From Tubiluchus corallicola (Eukaryota; Priapulida; Priapulimorpha; Priapulimorphida; Tubiluchidae), in assembly GCA_030141605.1 (NCBI GenBank), contig JAQGDQ010000063.1, positions 1-64,000 on the forward strand: a DNA stretch of 64,000 bases. Direction: 5' to 3'. Position 1 is the stretch's first letter, and the number at the start of each line of letters is the position of its first letter. The notes beneath the pieces were generated by a model. That model was not told the origin of the DNA. It did not search any database and worked only from the letters and a program-made list of their open reading frames with translations. Shown here in pieces: positions 24,901 through 39,900 of this stretch. The position numbers were made by a program, and so were the translations under genes.

Positions 24901-27900
24901 AGTTCTTTTTCTTTTGTTTGAGTAAGTATGTAGTGGCCTCTCACCACTTAAGTTCTAAGAATTGTTGTACAGATAAACGAATAATAAAATTATTTAATAG
25001 GAATTAACCTTATAAAAATAATAGTAATAAAGTTTATCTGACATTAATCTCTGTCCATTCAGCAGACGTGCTTGCTCAGTTTGCACAGACTCCCATTGTT
25101 ATCTACTTACCCTATTAGAGGTCATTGGTTCATCTTATTTTGTAGGTTAAGATGGATTTCTGCCTCATCTTCTTATGTGCATAACTGGTTTGATACATAA
25201 TTCTGCTCCCAGCTGCGTAATTAACAGTAGTAATTTATTTGCTTTGCTGTCTGTCTTGTTGGCCGCCAGGTGTCAGATGTGTTTGCTAATCCGATTACAC
25301 CTGTACTCAGTCATGTTTAGCGATTGTGTCCACTAACTGGCACTCGTTTTATAAAAAAATGTCTTAGGATTATTGCATTTATTGCAATATAATATGTATG
25401 TACATTGCGAGTATATATAATATAACTACTGTCATATCGTATTTACTTCTCTTGTTGTAGTCGTTGTCGTCGTTGTCATAATCAAAATTCTAGATAAAAA
25501 CGTAATTATCGTACGTTCAGAAAACAGTTATTTAAGCTTAAGAAACTTTTTTAAAGCGATTTGTTTGTTGAGTGCTAGAAAGAATTTGAATAGCTCACTT
25601 TTAGTGAACACTGTAATGATACATTCAGCCTATATACGTTTCCTTATTTTGCGAACAGTTTTTGTCAGTGTCCATATTTTGGCAGGGCTATAAATTATTT
25701 AGTTACCGGACTCTCAACTTTTGATTTAAGTACGTCAACTTCTCCTACAATTTTTGCTGTTTACTACTTTAAATATACCGCGCCTACTTCAAATATCTGT
25801 AGTTATATTAAACTCACCTACTATTTTATCTTAGAATGTATATGATATTTACAAAAGAATTTTGTTCTTTGTAGAATCGGACGCCGAGGAAGAGATGTCC
25901 GAGACGAAAGTAGCAAAGAAAACCGAAGAAAGTTCTAACGAACAGACGACTGTGGTGAAAAAGACAAAGAAGGTCAAAAAGAAGAAGCCTAAAACTGAAG
26001 GTGCCACAGACGGAACGGGTGAGGGTAAAAAAACAAAATCAAAGTCAAAATGTAAGCACCAGACTGTGTCGAATAGCCTGTGCCGTTTGCTGTGCTGTGA
26101 CTCCCACTCTCCCAAAATTCACCCCTACCTCCCTGTCTCTGTTTGTTGTTGCTAGTGTGCTAGCACTGAAGACGTTTTCTAAGACTCCATGTCGCACACG
26201 TGGTTACTGATCGTCTGCATGCTCCTTACACTTTTCCTTTTTCGTATTGCACTGAGTTTATTTGTCATCGTTACGTTTTTGTATGGTGTGATTTTGATTT
26301 TGAGTTTTTTTGGCAATGTTTACTTTTTTCTAGTTTTTCGTTCTTTAGTGCGATTATGCGAGTTCTTCGAAAGTGTAGGCCCACTTATTGTCGAACCATT
26401 TTGGATGATTTGGGTAAAAGAGTACAATATCATCGCTAGCACGCAACTAGTTATCTTAAAATGCAAAGATATTCGATGCTTTAGCTTTCTCCGACAGGGC
26501 AAAAAAGATATTTGATTGTGTGAATTTATGCTGAATATTTTTTGTAATTGTGAATGATTGAACTGTGTTAGATGATTTGCAAGTTGCTTACAGTTGTTTA
26601 ATTAAAGTATTTGCTTTTCTGTATAACTGTCATTAATAATGGCATAGATAGTCTATATTAAGTAAAATCATTGATGATAAAATTATTAGTTTGTTTACCA
26701 GCGTTTTTCTGTACGTGGGCTGTAGTCACTTGTAGGAGATGGAATGCGTTTTCTGCATGAGTTTTAAAAGTTTATTTTTAATTGAGTGTTGTTTGTGAAA
26801 TTATTTTTGAAGCACATGTATCTCAAGTTGTATATTTAAGTATTTTAATCGTGTACTGTATAGTAAATTGGCAATACGTAGTTATTAAAAAAAATTTGTG
26901 AGAACAAATGTAATTCAATATAATTTTGCTTTTGTTATAGTTCAGACTTTTGTAGCTCAAGATTCCATATTATCTACCATTTTAGTACGTTGTTGGGCTA
27001 TTATAGCTGCACATATCTGCAAATATTTATATTTTCTTCTGGACCGCTGGCAGCTTGTTGTTGTGCTGAAAAATTTCTCACATTCTTTATCACATGTGGT
27101 GGCCAGTCACCGTGACCCCTGAGAGGACCCTGTGAAAATTATCCCTTGAAATCTTTTTGAGAATATCCTATTCTGGTACTCAGATGTTTATTGTATCGGT
27201 GTTTTCGGTTTTTGACTGCCTATTTTAATTTTGTGCAACCGGAGCAGTGTTTCTAAAAATATTCTGAGTGACGTCATCGTGACGTTATCACTGTCGTAGA
27301 TCTTTACACCTGTTTAACTTTGCTATCAAGCGGAACTTCAAATTAGTTAAATTGTAAGAATATTTGATAAAATCCTTCATTACAGGTAACCGAAATGAGC
27401 GTTAATCCAGCATTTTACTGTGCGGTGCACCGTTGGTTTACAGTAAATGTTGAACAGCACTAAGCTCATTCTTATTCGATTGATTCAGTGCCTTACATTT
27501 TTTTAGTTCCTAGTCTAAACACGTTTAAAACCGCTAATAAAATTTGAATATTAACACATTTTAAACGTAGACAACTTTGACCCAGCTACAGTATTACTGT
27601 TCAAGGTTATTTTTCAAGTGTACCATGCCACTGTTATTCACTTTTACTGGTCAATTAAGACGCAACGTTGGCCATTGTAGTTTTACCGTCCATTAAGAGT
27701 AAATTCGATCGGGCAAATACACTAACAACTTGAGAGTAAACGTGTTATTATGAGAAGCAGTCGCACACGTGAGCTGTTGCAACGATGTTACAACAACAAC
27801 AGCTGTGATGTGCGCGACATGCAAACTTGGTTTCATTGTCTTGTCACAAAGAATACTTTGTTCAACAGTGTCTGTAATCATCCGCCTCTTCCTCTTTAAC

Positions 27901-30900
27901 CTAATGACAAGCAGCTGGTCTTGTGAGCAGAAAATGTGTCATATTGTCAATTTTGAAAAAAATGCATTATACATCCTGCTGCCGTAAATTTTAAAAATAA
28001 GTTTTCCATTTTTTGTCCGTTGCGAGTTGAGATGCAGATAACAACAAAAGTAATTTTACAAGTCTGCCTTTAAACTAAAACAATAACAAAATGTGTTCTT
28101 TTGTCAAATTCCATGTATTTTTTATACTTTCAGCAAAAGAAAAAACCGCAGATGAAGTTGTTATGCGAGAGAAGAAAAAAGAGGTGAGTGTTTTTCTTTT
28201 GAGGATTTTGTTTTCTCTTCTTTTCTTTTCTTGTCTTTTGTCTTTTTGTCTCTAGCATGAAAAATTGAGATTTTCACTCTTCAGTGTTTCCTATTTGTGC
28301 TGCCCTCTGTGATGCACTTTACACATTTCCTTAGAGGGCATGTCATGGATAATAATATACTATGTATCCCATTACATAATAATATTCTTATCTGTGGGTC
28401 ATACACGTGCACAATGCACATGCGGTATTACTGAGCGGCCATATTATGCAATATCATTGTCAATGCTATTGTGCAGTATATTGTCAATCAAGTTGCATGT
28501 AGCCTTATATTATTCTACTGCTTTTGTAATCATCCACTTTTCTTTGCACACCCAGTACTGTTCAATATAATTATTTTATTCGTTAAACTTGTTCCCTTGC
28601 AATTACCATATGATAAAATGCATCATTTCATACTAAGTTACAAGCCTCGTATCCTGTCTTTTAACCCTAATGGTTCATTCCAGGGTGTTTTTATTTCACC
28701 TATTTGTTGTCAGTTTTTTCACGCTGCTGTTCATTACAATTAACTGATCTGATATTCCCTCGTGAAATTTGCTAACAAAAATAATCACGTTTTATGAAGT
28801 TTTCAGTTGGATGTGAGATTGATAATCAAGTAAGAATTATTGTACTACTGGGTTATCAATATCATGCTTAATCAAACGAACTGTTTTCACTATAGGATGA
28901 CGAGATAGACAGAGAAACAGACAATTACTCTAAAGATTACGTAAGTATATTGAAAGATGTGAAGAACTCTAGGATATCCTAAAGTTCTTACATCAGTGCA
29001 AACTAACACCTAAATTTCTAGTTTTAAATTATGTTAAGATACCAACTTTACTAAAATGTACACTCTTTCACCTTTATTTTAGTATAGTCACTTAGTTATA
29101 AATCATTTTTGTGTAAGAAAGCAATTCATTAATTATTATTTTCTTCTACGATCATGCCTACAATCTGTAGCTGCGATGTGTCGCCACCTGGTAACAAAAC
29201 TCTAAGTATACTAAGCATGAATTTGTTTCAGGATGAGCCCGATGAATTTGGGGATGCAGAAGACGAGGATGCAAGAGCAGGTGATTATTTATTTAGTCAC
29301 AGCTGCAAATATAATTTTTTGTCATGTAACTTGATACGTACTAGATCATTGTGACATTACATATAAAGTACATAGTAATGAGCTGATGGAGCTCATATTG
29401 CCTCAAATGGCTACTTTACAAGCAAAACAGCATTGATAACAAAAGCGCGTTCCTCAAGTAGGAGTAGACTATACAGCATACACTATTATTAATGAGATAA
29501 TGCGGTAAATGGGCAGCAGGTTGCGCCACAGTGTTTAAGTGAAATCATGCAGTATGCGCGTCAATAAACATGCGGCTACGTCAGTCTTATCATAAATTGA
29601 CAATGGTGTAATGTACCACTACAGTTACATATACATTTACAAAATACTATCTAATGCAGTAGCTTTTCCAATGTTATACAGAAAGCTATTTTAAAATGTG
29701 TTAAAAATAATTAAGAGTTGACGTTTTTAAAGTCCGTTTTAATTTCATGTCATCTTATTTCAAGTTAACATTTAGGCCTACGAACAATTACATTGGTCAA
29801 AGGCTTTTATAAATGAAAATACAAGTAAATATTAATTTTTTAAAGTATACACGCTGCAAGATGCGTACAATTAATATGCAAGAAAGCCTTTAGCTACAAA
29901 AATTGACTGCCTATTTTGATTTTAATAAGTGCTGGTTAGAGGTATCACTCACCAACTGCAAGTTTTCTACTTTTTTTGATCATGTGCCTCTCGGTCACAA
30001 ATCTGGTTAGTAGCAATCTGTTCTGCTGGTTCTTCTATAAGTTTTTTATTTGTTGTCTAAACATTATTTATTTTTTATCATCATTTTATTATTTATTAGG
30101 CACAAAAATATATACATTTTAAACATGAGTGAAAGTAAACAGTAAAATTATGTGGCCATGATCAATACGAAGATTGTGCCTGGGATATTTCTAGGCATGA
30201 AGATTCTTTCATTCATTGGTTTCTGAATCTACTGATATGCAAAGCCACGTGTTTCATGAAAACATATGCAATAACAGAATATTAGACCTACTCTCCTAAT
30301 ATATACAGCCACAGAAATATCGAGGCTAGTGGTTGGAGGAACTAAATTTATTGCTTTAGGCCTACAACTGAACTTTTGAAATGTGTAACAATTTACTTGC
30401 AGAATTAATGGAGTGAAGGATTAATAGATTGAACGACCTGTAAACTTAATAGACATAGCCAGATTCCTCAGCGTCTAGGGGCTGGAAATGTGTGCGCGTA
30501 CGTGCATGAGTGCATGTCTATGTGTATGTATCACACTAAATGGGCGACATTGAGTGTAGCGGAAATCATGCTTTCTTGGTGGAGGACTCTAACTTTTAAG
30601 CCTTCAAAGAGTTCTACCAGGAGCTGTTAGGACGTTTTTTCTACTGGCTGTTTGATCGAAATTTCGAAAAAATAGGGAGTTGGATCCGGGAAAACGCCAG
30701 TTGCGGGACGTTGTGGCCCTCCCGCAAATTCTAAATATGACTGTAACACCCACCATTGAACAGGTTATTATTCAACCATTGCCAGCCCGGCCCATTCCTG
30801 ATATCTAGAAATAAGAGGTATAAATTTTGCAAAAACGACCGAAAAATTGCCAGTTTTTCGCTTCTTCTTCGTCCCGGTGTGCCCCATTCGAAAAAATAAA

Positions 30901-33900
30901 ACCCCAATGGCAAGACACTAGATCGAGACATTTCGTTTGAGTCGTCGGAGCTGTAGCCTCGAATCTTATACACCAAAATTAGTATATGCGATTATTGGAT
31001 TCGCGTTATTGGACTGTAGTTGTGCCTATATGTCATTTCCCCGAACTCTCATGATGACGTTTTATAATCGGTTTTAGTCTTTGTTGCGGTAACTGCAGTT
31101 GGGCGTGTGTCAAATGTTCGTCCAACAGTTTTGGATGTCCTGACTCTATGACTGTTGGCCGTAACAATTCGTAACATTGTGCACAAAAGTCTTTCCGTGG
31201 GTCGTTGCATTTGCCCATTTAATAATTTGCTCTGTTGAAAGCAGCAAGGAGGAATTTTATCGAAATTTAATTGAACCATTAATTATAATTCATTTAACTG
31301 TTGAACCTTTCAGAAAGTGAAAGCGCACATTGTTCAATATATTTTCTGCAAAAATGTGAAGATTTGTAAAGTTTTTGGTTCACTGACATTATAACAGCGG
31401 AACGCTGTTGTTGTTGTTGTCATTAACAAGATGTCATAGATGAGCAATCTAACGCTTTTTTGGTTTGAAAACAATACACATGCATGTAAATCTTACAAAT
31501 ATGGAGCAACCAGAATTCGAATAGCACACACAGCGTTCTTTTACGTAAGCTTAGATGATATGCGGTTCTCCAGATGTAGAACGAGTTGAATTACCCCTTG
31601 TTATCTGATAACCAGCCCCTCCCAATTAGTCTACCTGAGCAGGTAAATCTTACCTGTGTTGTGTGTGATTACATTCTGGTAGTTTTATGAAGAAGGTGGT
31701 ACTTCACGCAGTGGCTCGGTCATGGTAGAATTTGCTGGATGCGAGAATGCTGTGCTGTTACTGGGAAAATGCCTTCTCTGTGGGGTTTTCCTTGCTTTTG
31801 GTTACAGTAAGTAATTTCTCGGTTTTACTATGATGGCACCTCTTTTTAACAGATTTTTGATTTCCAGCAGATTAAAAGTGACTGTAAGTTACCATCCAAA
31901 TGATGAAGTCATCTTTAAATACTAGCTCTTGCAGAATTTATAGTGCTTCTTGTCAGTAGATGTCGGCACGTGTTTTATACCAGTAAGAATAGGTAACGTG
32001 GAAAAGTCAATTAATACCTTGTATTCTCTAAGGTGAAGCTACAACTACTTAATGTCTTAATTTCATTGTAGTCTAAATCTGAACGCGGAAAAAGTCTGTT
32101 ACTATTTGTCTATGCATGTTGTTGTAAATCCATCTTCATCATCTCGTCGTCATCAGCATCATCGTCACTGTTACTTTCATCATGATCACAACTGTATTCG
32201 TCATAAAGGTTATCGTCATAATCAGTACCACCATCCAGTTTTCAAAATCACTTGCTGCACTGCATATATATATATATAAGCAGTACCATCGAATTACTGA
32301 CCGCACTGCCTGTTACTATTCTGATCAACTGTAGCTGAAACAACACCAGCAAACAACGTTCGATCCCAACGTGTGCGAGAAAGCATATCTTCTGGATACA
32401 TGTCAAGTTCCGCACTTTCGGCTAGTGCTGACACGTCTATCTGGCTTTCTACGAGTAGCAGTACCCACGTGTTATATTTGATTAATTCGATTTGGTGTTT
32501 AAAGTTAACAACTGGTTTATGGAGTCATTTAGTGAGTGACCGCTAGGAAAACATTTATGTCTGTTATTGTAAAAGAATGAAAAAGGTTCCATCTTCCCTG
32601 CCCCAATAGGCAGGGACCGATAAACAAAGAATTAAAACTAAGAGTGACATTTTTAGTAAATCTTAAATTAGTATGCCGCTTTAGTTAACTGTGTGGTAAT
32701 AATTTCATTTCTGTAATTCTTCGTTCGCATGGCTTCCTTCCATAACTTTGACTTGGCATTGAAGCCAGAAAAGGTGGGTGATTTATGGTTGACTGATTCA
32801 GACGTTCTGATTGATTAACGTCTGCCATGATTATTACGCATCTACATCCTTCCCTCCTTAATTACTTAAGTAATAAATGCCGCGCGTGTAAACACAGCAC
32901 CTTATTCATCTCTTGTTTCGTCACGTATAAACACAGCCCCTTATTGGTGAGCAAATAATTCGGATAGCATGGTATTTGTTTCAGCTCGATTATCGGCCAT
33001 TTTCAATAAGTTTGAACGTCCGGATTCAAATCAAGATGTTGGAAAGAAAGTGACTCGCCCTCTGCCCTCCGTGGAGATTGGAAAACTCAAGGAAAAGTTC
33101 GCAAAGGTTTGTTTGATTTAAGTTACTTCTTGCAGCAGCATGGTCTCTTGTACATTTTTATGTAGGTATTGTACTCGTATATATGTTTCTCTGTAGGTAT
33201 TGTGCCTTCTCATATTTTAAGAAAAGGTGTATTAAAAATAGGTTACTACTGAATACCACACTAAAATTTTGTTATAGACAAATACTTATTACAGACATCT
33301 ACTTGAAACTCATTACAGAAGAGAACACACTTCAACACACGTTATTATATCATGGTTTTCCATCCTTACAACGCCGCCATTCATGTCATGTTAAGTACCT
33401 ATTGCAGGGTTAGGCTAAAACTGTGCAGCCTGAACCATTTTGAAAAGCGGCAGTGTGTAAAACTAAACGAGAAAAATTACACAAACAATAAGTGTTTTTC
33501 CAGAACAAAAATTTGCGTAGTTTTCTTGCTGTAATTACTGTAATTTCCGCCAAGTGCCAATTATTTGGGATCAAAATTTGTCTCAAACCAGTTTGCAACC
33601 AGCAGAATAATTTTTAAAAGTTACACAAACAATAGATCCTGAGTTAACACGTGCACTTCTTGCAGCACTTCAAAGTTGTACAGGTTGAACCCACAAGTAT
33701 TATTTACTTATTTCGGTATTAATTGGAAAAAATGTAAAGTCTGCATTCGAACCAGATACTTCTAGTTTCAAAGTCTAAACCTCTTTGTCCCCTTTGATAA
33801 TGAAGATGTTAATTCAGTCTCAATAGTTATAATAATAATAATAATAATAATAATAATTTCGTTTAGGAGTTATCCAAGGATAACACCTTAAGTACCTCAA

Positions 33901-36900
33901 TACTTATTTCCAAGGTGATTATTATTAGCGGTACCATTTTTCAAGTCTTTGGTATGATTCGGTCGGGAGTTGCTCCCGGATGGTTGCCACCGGGTTACTG
34001 TAGCTCTTATTATATTAGGTGGGACAAAATGTGTGCCGAAGCTTTGATCACGTTATTTTAAGAAGAAAATAACGTAGCCAGTTGAAAATTGCCGCACTGA
34101 TGTTACAGATTCTTACGTATAAAGAACAAGTTTTCCACTGCCTTTGGTTCTTCTGCATCAAACGGCTCTGTGCGGCCATTGTACACTTTCTCTGTAAGGG
34201 AGTTCCATATACCGTAATCCAGGGGATTAACTCCCATTTTTCTTGGTTACAAATCTTTATCAGTGTTTTACTTTCTCTGGTGATGACCATGAAACTGGTT
34301 GATTCCTTTACTGTTTTGCTCCGTGTATTGAGTACTTCATCCTGTTTTGTAGTTTATTGACAATTCCTATTTTGCTGTATTATTTTTTCCTTTTTAATTG
34401 ATTTTGTTACCTGCATCATCACCGTTTATTTTCCATTTTGTCAAACATATCTACACGAACGGACAGGAAACTAGATGACCTTTCGGTCCCTTCTCTGCCT
34501 TGCTCCATGATTGCAATTATCTAACATTTAACTAACACTTACTGTAAATGATGTTGAAAAAATAAATGTTCTATGCTATGTTCATACTTTGCTGAACGTG
34601 CCCGTTTTTCTTCTGACGATTAACTGACATTGTTCCCGCATTTAATTTTTAAACAAACGCTTTTCGGTCATAACTTAAAAACCTCTAAAACTGTATATTA
34701 TTTATAACTTTCACAGCCAAAAGTTAATGCATTAATATATCAGGCTGTGACATTTCAACTTTGTAGGTTACTTGCTTCTAATAATATTGTAGTCTACACA
34801 TCGGCAAATTTTCTCTCCGCCGCCCGATTTAATGTGTTCTGCCACTCAAAACATTTTTGTGTTGCGATGGGGTAAAAAGGACTATCATGATAGTGACAGT
34901 AGTTGTTAGATACCGATACAGCTATACATATACACGTTAAGTGAGCTTAGCTGTGAGTACTCTGCCGCTGACTTGCAAATTACTGTATTGTGTAAAAATT
35001 ATCTTCTAGTTAAATCTAAATTTCATTAAAAAAGTAGTGAAATACATACATTTTACATTAAGTGTATATGTTACTGTACTGATTTTGTGAAACTAAGATT
35101 CATATCTCAACGTTAAACCATCAAAGTTAATCGTGATATTATATTTCATTAGCAATGTTGTGCATTTTAAGCAAATTTTTACAATTTTTGGCATTTTTAA
35201 TGTTTTGTGCAAGAGATTTTAAGAACTTCTCTTTGTTTTCGTTTCTTGTTTTCTGAACAACAGTGAAAAACCCTAGCCGTTGAAAAGTATTAAACTCTTT
35301 TCAGCAGTTATAAAACTACTGAGCCTTCGCGGAGCGGCCATTAATATTCTTCACAATTGTTTACTAAATTATTCAAAAAGTAATCAGTAAGATGCGACGC
35401 AATTCTCTAGTTTGTGATGTTCATTTATTAGAAAACCCACACCTTTGCTACCAGCCATAGAAGCTTGTGATAGAAGGCCTCTATCATACATGTATGTATA
35501 TGTGACTACATTGTAAAGACAAATGGTGTGCTTTATAGACGATCAAACTTTTGCTTTTATACTGTTGAGTTATTTCGCTACTTCAACATTAGTGATGCTT
35601 ATAATGTTAATCTTGCAGGTAAAATCTAAACCAGGTTGTTTATATATGTGTATAAATGTATGAATAACTTATGTAAAAAAGTAATACACCTTGTATTGGA
35701 AGGCGGAGTCTTCTGCTTTTAGACCAAATACCATAACCAATATGGTGTTCCCCAGCAATCATGAGAGTCCAAAAATTAGTCTGAAAATTAAATTAATTGT
35801 GTGTTTGTACCATTAACAGTAATATATTGTACTGATAGGTTATCCGTGAAACGCATATTGCCTATAACTGTATTTTGGTCCATTAGTGGTGATTTTTTCC
35901 AGTATTTATGTTTTTATCAAAAATAATAAACACACTGATCGCTAGTGTTAAGTGTGAGGATATTTTTCTTTTTTACCAGGGAGATGAAGAAGAAGAGAAA
36001 CAGGACAAATCGGTCTATATCAGAGCGGAGCTTGCAAGTTCAGGTAAGTCTTACCTACAGACGTCTATAAATTCCTTGTTTGTGTCTCTTTGTACAATGT
36101 ACAATGTATCTATCGGCAGTGAAGTAAAGGTTGTGTTGTGTTCGGTCAGTTAAGCTATTCTCTCAGTGTTTGGTAAACACTATAACCTTGTTTTTACCAC
36201 GTTCAGGACCTGTCGTGGCTTTTTTCAATCTGGATCTAGTGTAAAGGTTGTCACAACCGAAAAGCCAGGAAACATCCTGGCATTTCCATGAAGTACGTGA
36301 AGATCTCAAAATATCCTTTTATGCCAGGACACATCTTTTACCCAGTCTTATTTCGAGGTGCAACTGACAACAGCAGCAAAAGTGCATTTGGTGGCTAGAA
36401 ATTACCCTTGCATGATAGATATGGGTCCACGTGGCTCCTGGAATCACATATTCCTTTATGACGTATTACGTTTAACTTTTTTCTATTAACAAGCCTCAAA
36501 AGCTGTTGCCTTTAATTGTACGTGGTGTGATAACAAAGACAATCCTTAATCTGACCTTGACTTGATTCCAGAAGATCGAGGTCAGGTCTTGACCAATGAT
36601 GGCTATCTTGCTGTGAAGGTTTGCAAAGGGGCAGCAGGTTAGTAGTAAGTCTGAAAACTTTGAGTTCCATTGCATGGTCTCTGGGTGTTCAAAATGGCTA
36701 AATTTCTTCAGTAATTTGTGAATTAGTGCAGGAAGGCACGTGCACAGATGGGTGATGGTTGGATCACGTCTGTGATCACACAGCCTTTTGCATTAACGTT
36801 TAGCTATTTAGAAAGACACATGTGAGATAATTTCTTTGCTGTGAATTGCTTTTTTATCCTTTAAAAATGAAATTTTATTAGTTACTTCATTTCCAATAGG

Positions 36901-39900
36901 TCTTAGATTCTTTAACTGGCCCCTGTATCTGGATTCGGTAAAATCTCTGTACCTTTGTCTTACCTTTTATTGTAATATGCCACATAAAAACCAGAAATAT
37001 GTAGTTGACGCCAGGTCATTCTGGCCAATTTACAAACAGAAACAAAATTTTGTAGGCACAGTGAAGTGTCTTTAATTGATCTCAGAAAAATGATACCAAA
37101 TGTCGTTCTTGTGATTCACATAATCTTTGCATTGAATAAATAAGTATCAGAAGAATGTCGATACATCAAAATACAAAGACAGAAAAAAAACCGTGGCTTC
37201 ATCACACAGGATGGAATAAGTCGGTGATCTTTCTTGTTTGAATAATAACTAATTTTGGAACAAATAAGCTGCGAAGTGTAACAAAGTTTATAGGGTTGCT
37301 TTTGTACTGTCGTGTCATAAAGCTATAAAACCACTAACTGCTAAATCAGGGTAATTTCGTTTTTACGGCTGCAGACTATAATAATCGTTGCCATGAACAG
37401 CTTGCGAGGGTATTGCCTTGAAAGAGTACTATAATCAAAACAAAAAATAGTAACTTGTGTAATCTTGTAACAAAAGTAATTTTTGATTTTTAGTACTGTT
37501 AGATTTCAGTCTTTTTTATACAATGTCTTGGAGTGACGTCTTATTTTAACTCTGGTTAATTCGATAAACCCACATGATTGACTTGGTGCAGAAGTTGATT
37601 TCATGACATGAGTTGGGTATGACTCAATTTTCTAGATTCGGGCAGTTTTCACTTTCCTCACTCTGGGCATCAAATGGGTGTAGCTTCCTTTACCAGGATT
37701 TTTTTCACAGAAACACCACTTCTCAGAAACAATAACTTCCCGGAAAACAGTTTGCCAGAAATCTTTTTACCAGAAAAATTATTTCACAGAAAACATTTCC
37801 TAGAAAGATTTTTTAACAGAAAAATCACGGTTAAGTTTTTGGTTGCTATTTTGGTAGGACAATGTTTTCAATTTCTCTTTTTCTGTTTGCTTATCGGTAT
37901 TTACCTTCCTCTCTTGCTTCCCCCTCTTCTCCTCTCGACTCGCTACCTAATCGTTTTCACGCTGCAGTTATTCTTGCCTTAACGAGTTGACCAAATTTTT
38001 TATTATACGATCCCTATTAATAAATACATAGAGTTAAAAAACAACTTTTTACTGTGTATTATGTAATTGCGCTTTAAAAAGATTTATAACATTTTCTGTA
38101 AATTTTATTTTCTGTGAAATGGCAGTTCTGAGAAAAAAAATTTCTGGGAAATGGCCATTCTGGGAAAAATCTTTCTGAGAAATTTTTTCTGGAAAGTAAG
38201 TTTTTCTGTCAAAAGAAAGTTTTCTGCGAAATTGCTTGTTTGGCAAAAAACTTTTCTAGGAAAAAGGTTCTAGAAAACGAGTCTATCCCATCAAATGGCG
38301 TAACTTTGGTATAGCATTACTCAAGTTATGCATTAAATTACTCAGTTTGAAGATAAAGTTCATTAGTTTGATCTCGACCGTTACTCATTATATTTAGTCT
38401 GAGTTGTCGCTATAAGCTGAAAAAATCAAATAAAGGGAAAATAACTTGTGTTAGGGTGGACAATGTGAAAAGAGGTACCTACAGACGCAAATATTACCAC
38501 AAAGCAGAATAAATGTGAATACATGGTTTGTACCTCCGTGCGTTAATTGAGTTAGTAAACACCAACACCGTACTAGCAATTCATCCACCCCCTCGCCTTT
38601 ATTGTGAAAGGAAGCTGCTGTGATAGGTCGCTCACACGAGCAGCCTCTTGTTTAAACCACCTGTTTCTGCTGTCACGCGCTACCTAAAGGGGGTTGTCAT
38701 GTTATAAAAAAAACTCTAAATTCGGCAAGAAATAACGATGGTAGATGAATTTTAAATCCGCAAAATATAGTCTTTTTCACGTTGGTAATTTACATTTATT
38801 TAAGTTGGTTAATAATGTATGAGTTGTATTGCACCCTGTGGTTGACATGATAGTGGATACGCCCTGGGCATTCTCTGTGCAGCTGCTTTATAAGCAAGGT
38901 ATCCATAATGCTTACGTTGATACTTTCGGCAGCGTTGTAGTTTACTAGCTATTGTGTATGTTCTGCGTAGAATCGTTGTGTGACAAATACTTTAAAAATA
39001 CGCTTGTGTTGTTTTACCTAAGGTCTTTCGTTAAAAGTTAAAATTGCTGTGTGTCATTCTAACATTTAATAAGTATTAGCGTTTTTAAATTTCAGATGTA
39101 TAAATGCAAAGTTATTCTATCTTTGTCTACATTTTCATACTATGGTCATTCCAAGTTCACGCCAGCTAGAAATAGAATGTAGTTACAATATGTATGTAAA
39201 ACTGTCTACACTTTTTATGCGAGGATAGGAATAGGCCTATAGTATAAAATGCATACCGTTACATGGCTGCTCAGTAATGATATTGTGAGAAGTTTATAGA
39301 GTTCACATTAGAGTTCATTCGTCTGCTTGTTTTTCTACCAGCTATTATCAACGTATTTTCATACCATATCAGTGCGTGACGAAATAACTTTAGATTGTGA
39401 ATGCCAAAAATTATTGTGAGCAGCCTACCGCAAATGCCGGAAAATTATTCAGTTGAATGCAAGTATCATTAATTTTTATGGAAAATTTGCTTGGTGTAAA
39501 CAACTGAGAGAACGTGGAGCGTTGCAACCCGAATTACATGACAGTACTTGGGAGGTACAGTACAGAGCTGTTACCATCATAATCATGACAGCTGTTCCGT
39601 CGTACAGACTGTGAAGCATTATCATATCATGAACTTATAGATTTGATTTCACAACTCATTTTACCTGTGTCATCAAATCATAAAAGGTATGCTGAACTGG
39701 ATAACTTATCCAGGTATGAAGTTACCTGTCTATAATGATCAGGTGGAAACCTGTCGCTGATGAGTGTTATAACTACAGGGACAGTGCAGTGATTATTTGC
39801 TTGTGTTTTGTTTTCCTCATTGTGAAAATGTTGTTAGAATAATTTTGTAAACCTGCGGGAGTTCAGAGAGATAAAAGTGTTTCCATGACCTTCAAACGCT

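Noticed and set aside
24863-24921. Short ATG frames ending at a GTAAGT donor
   Set aside because: Only 14-19 codons, phenylalanine/leucine-rich from T-rich DNA; chance is likely.
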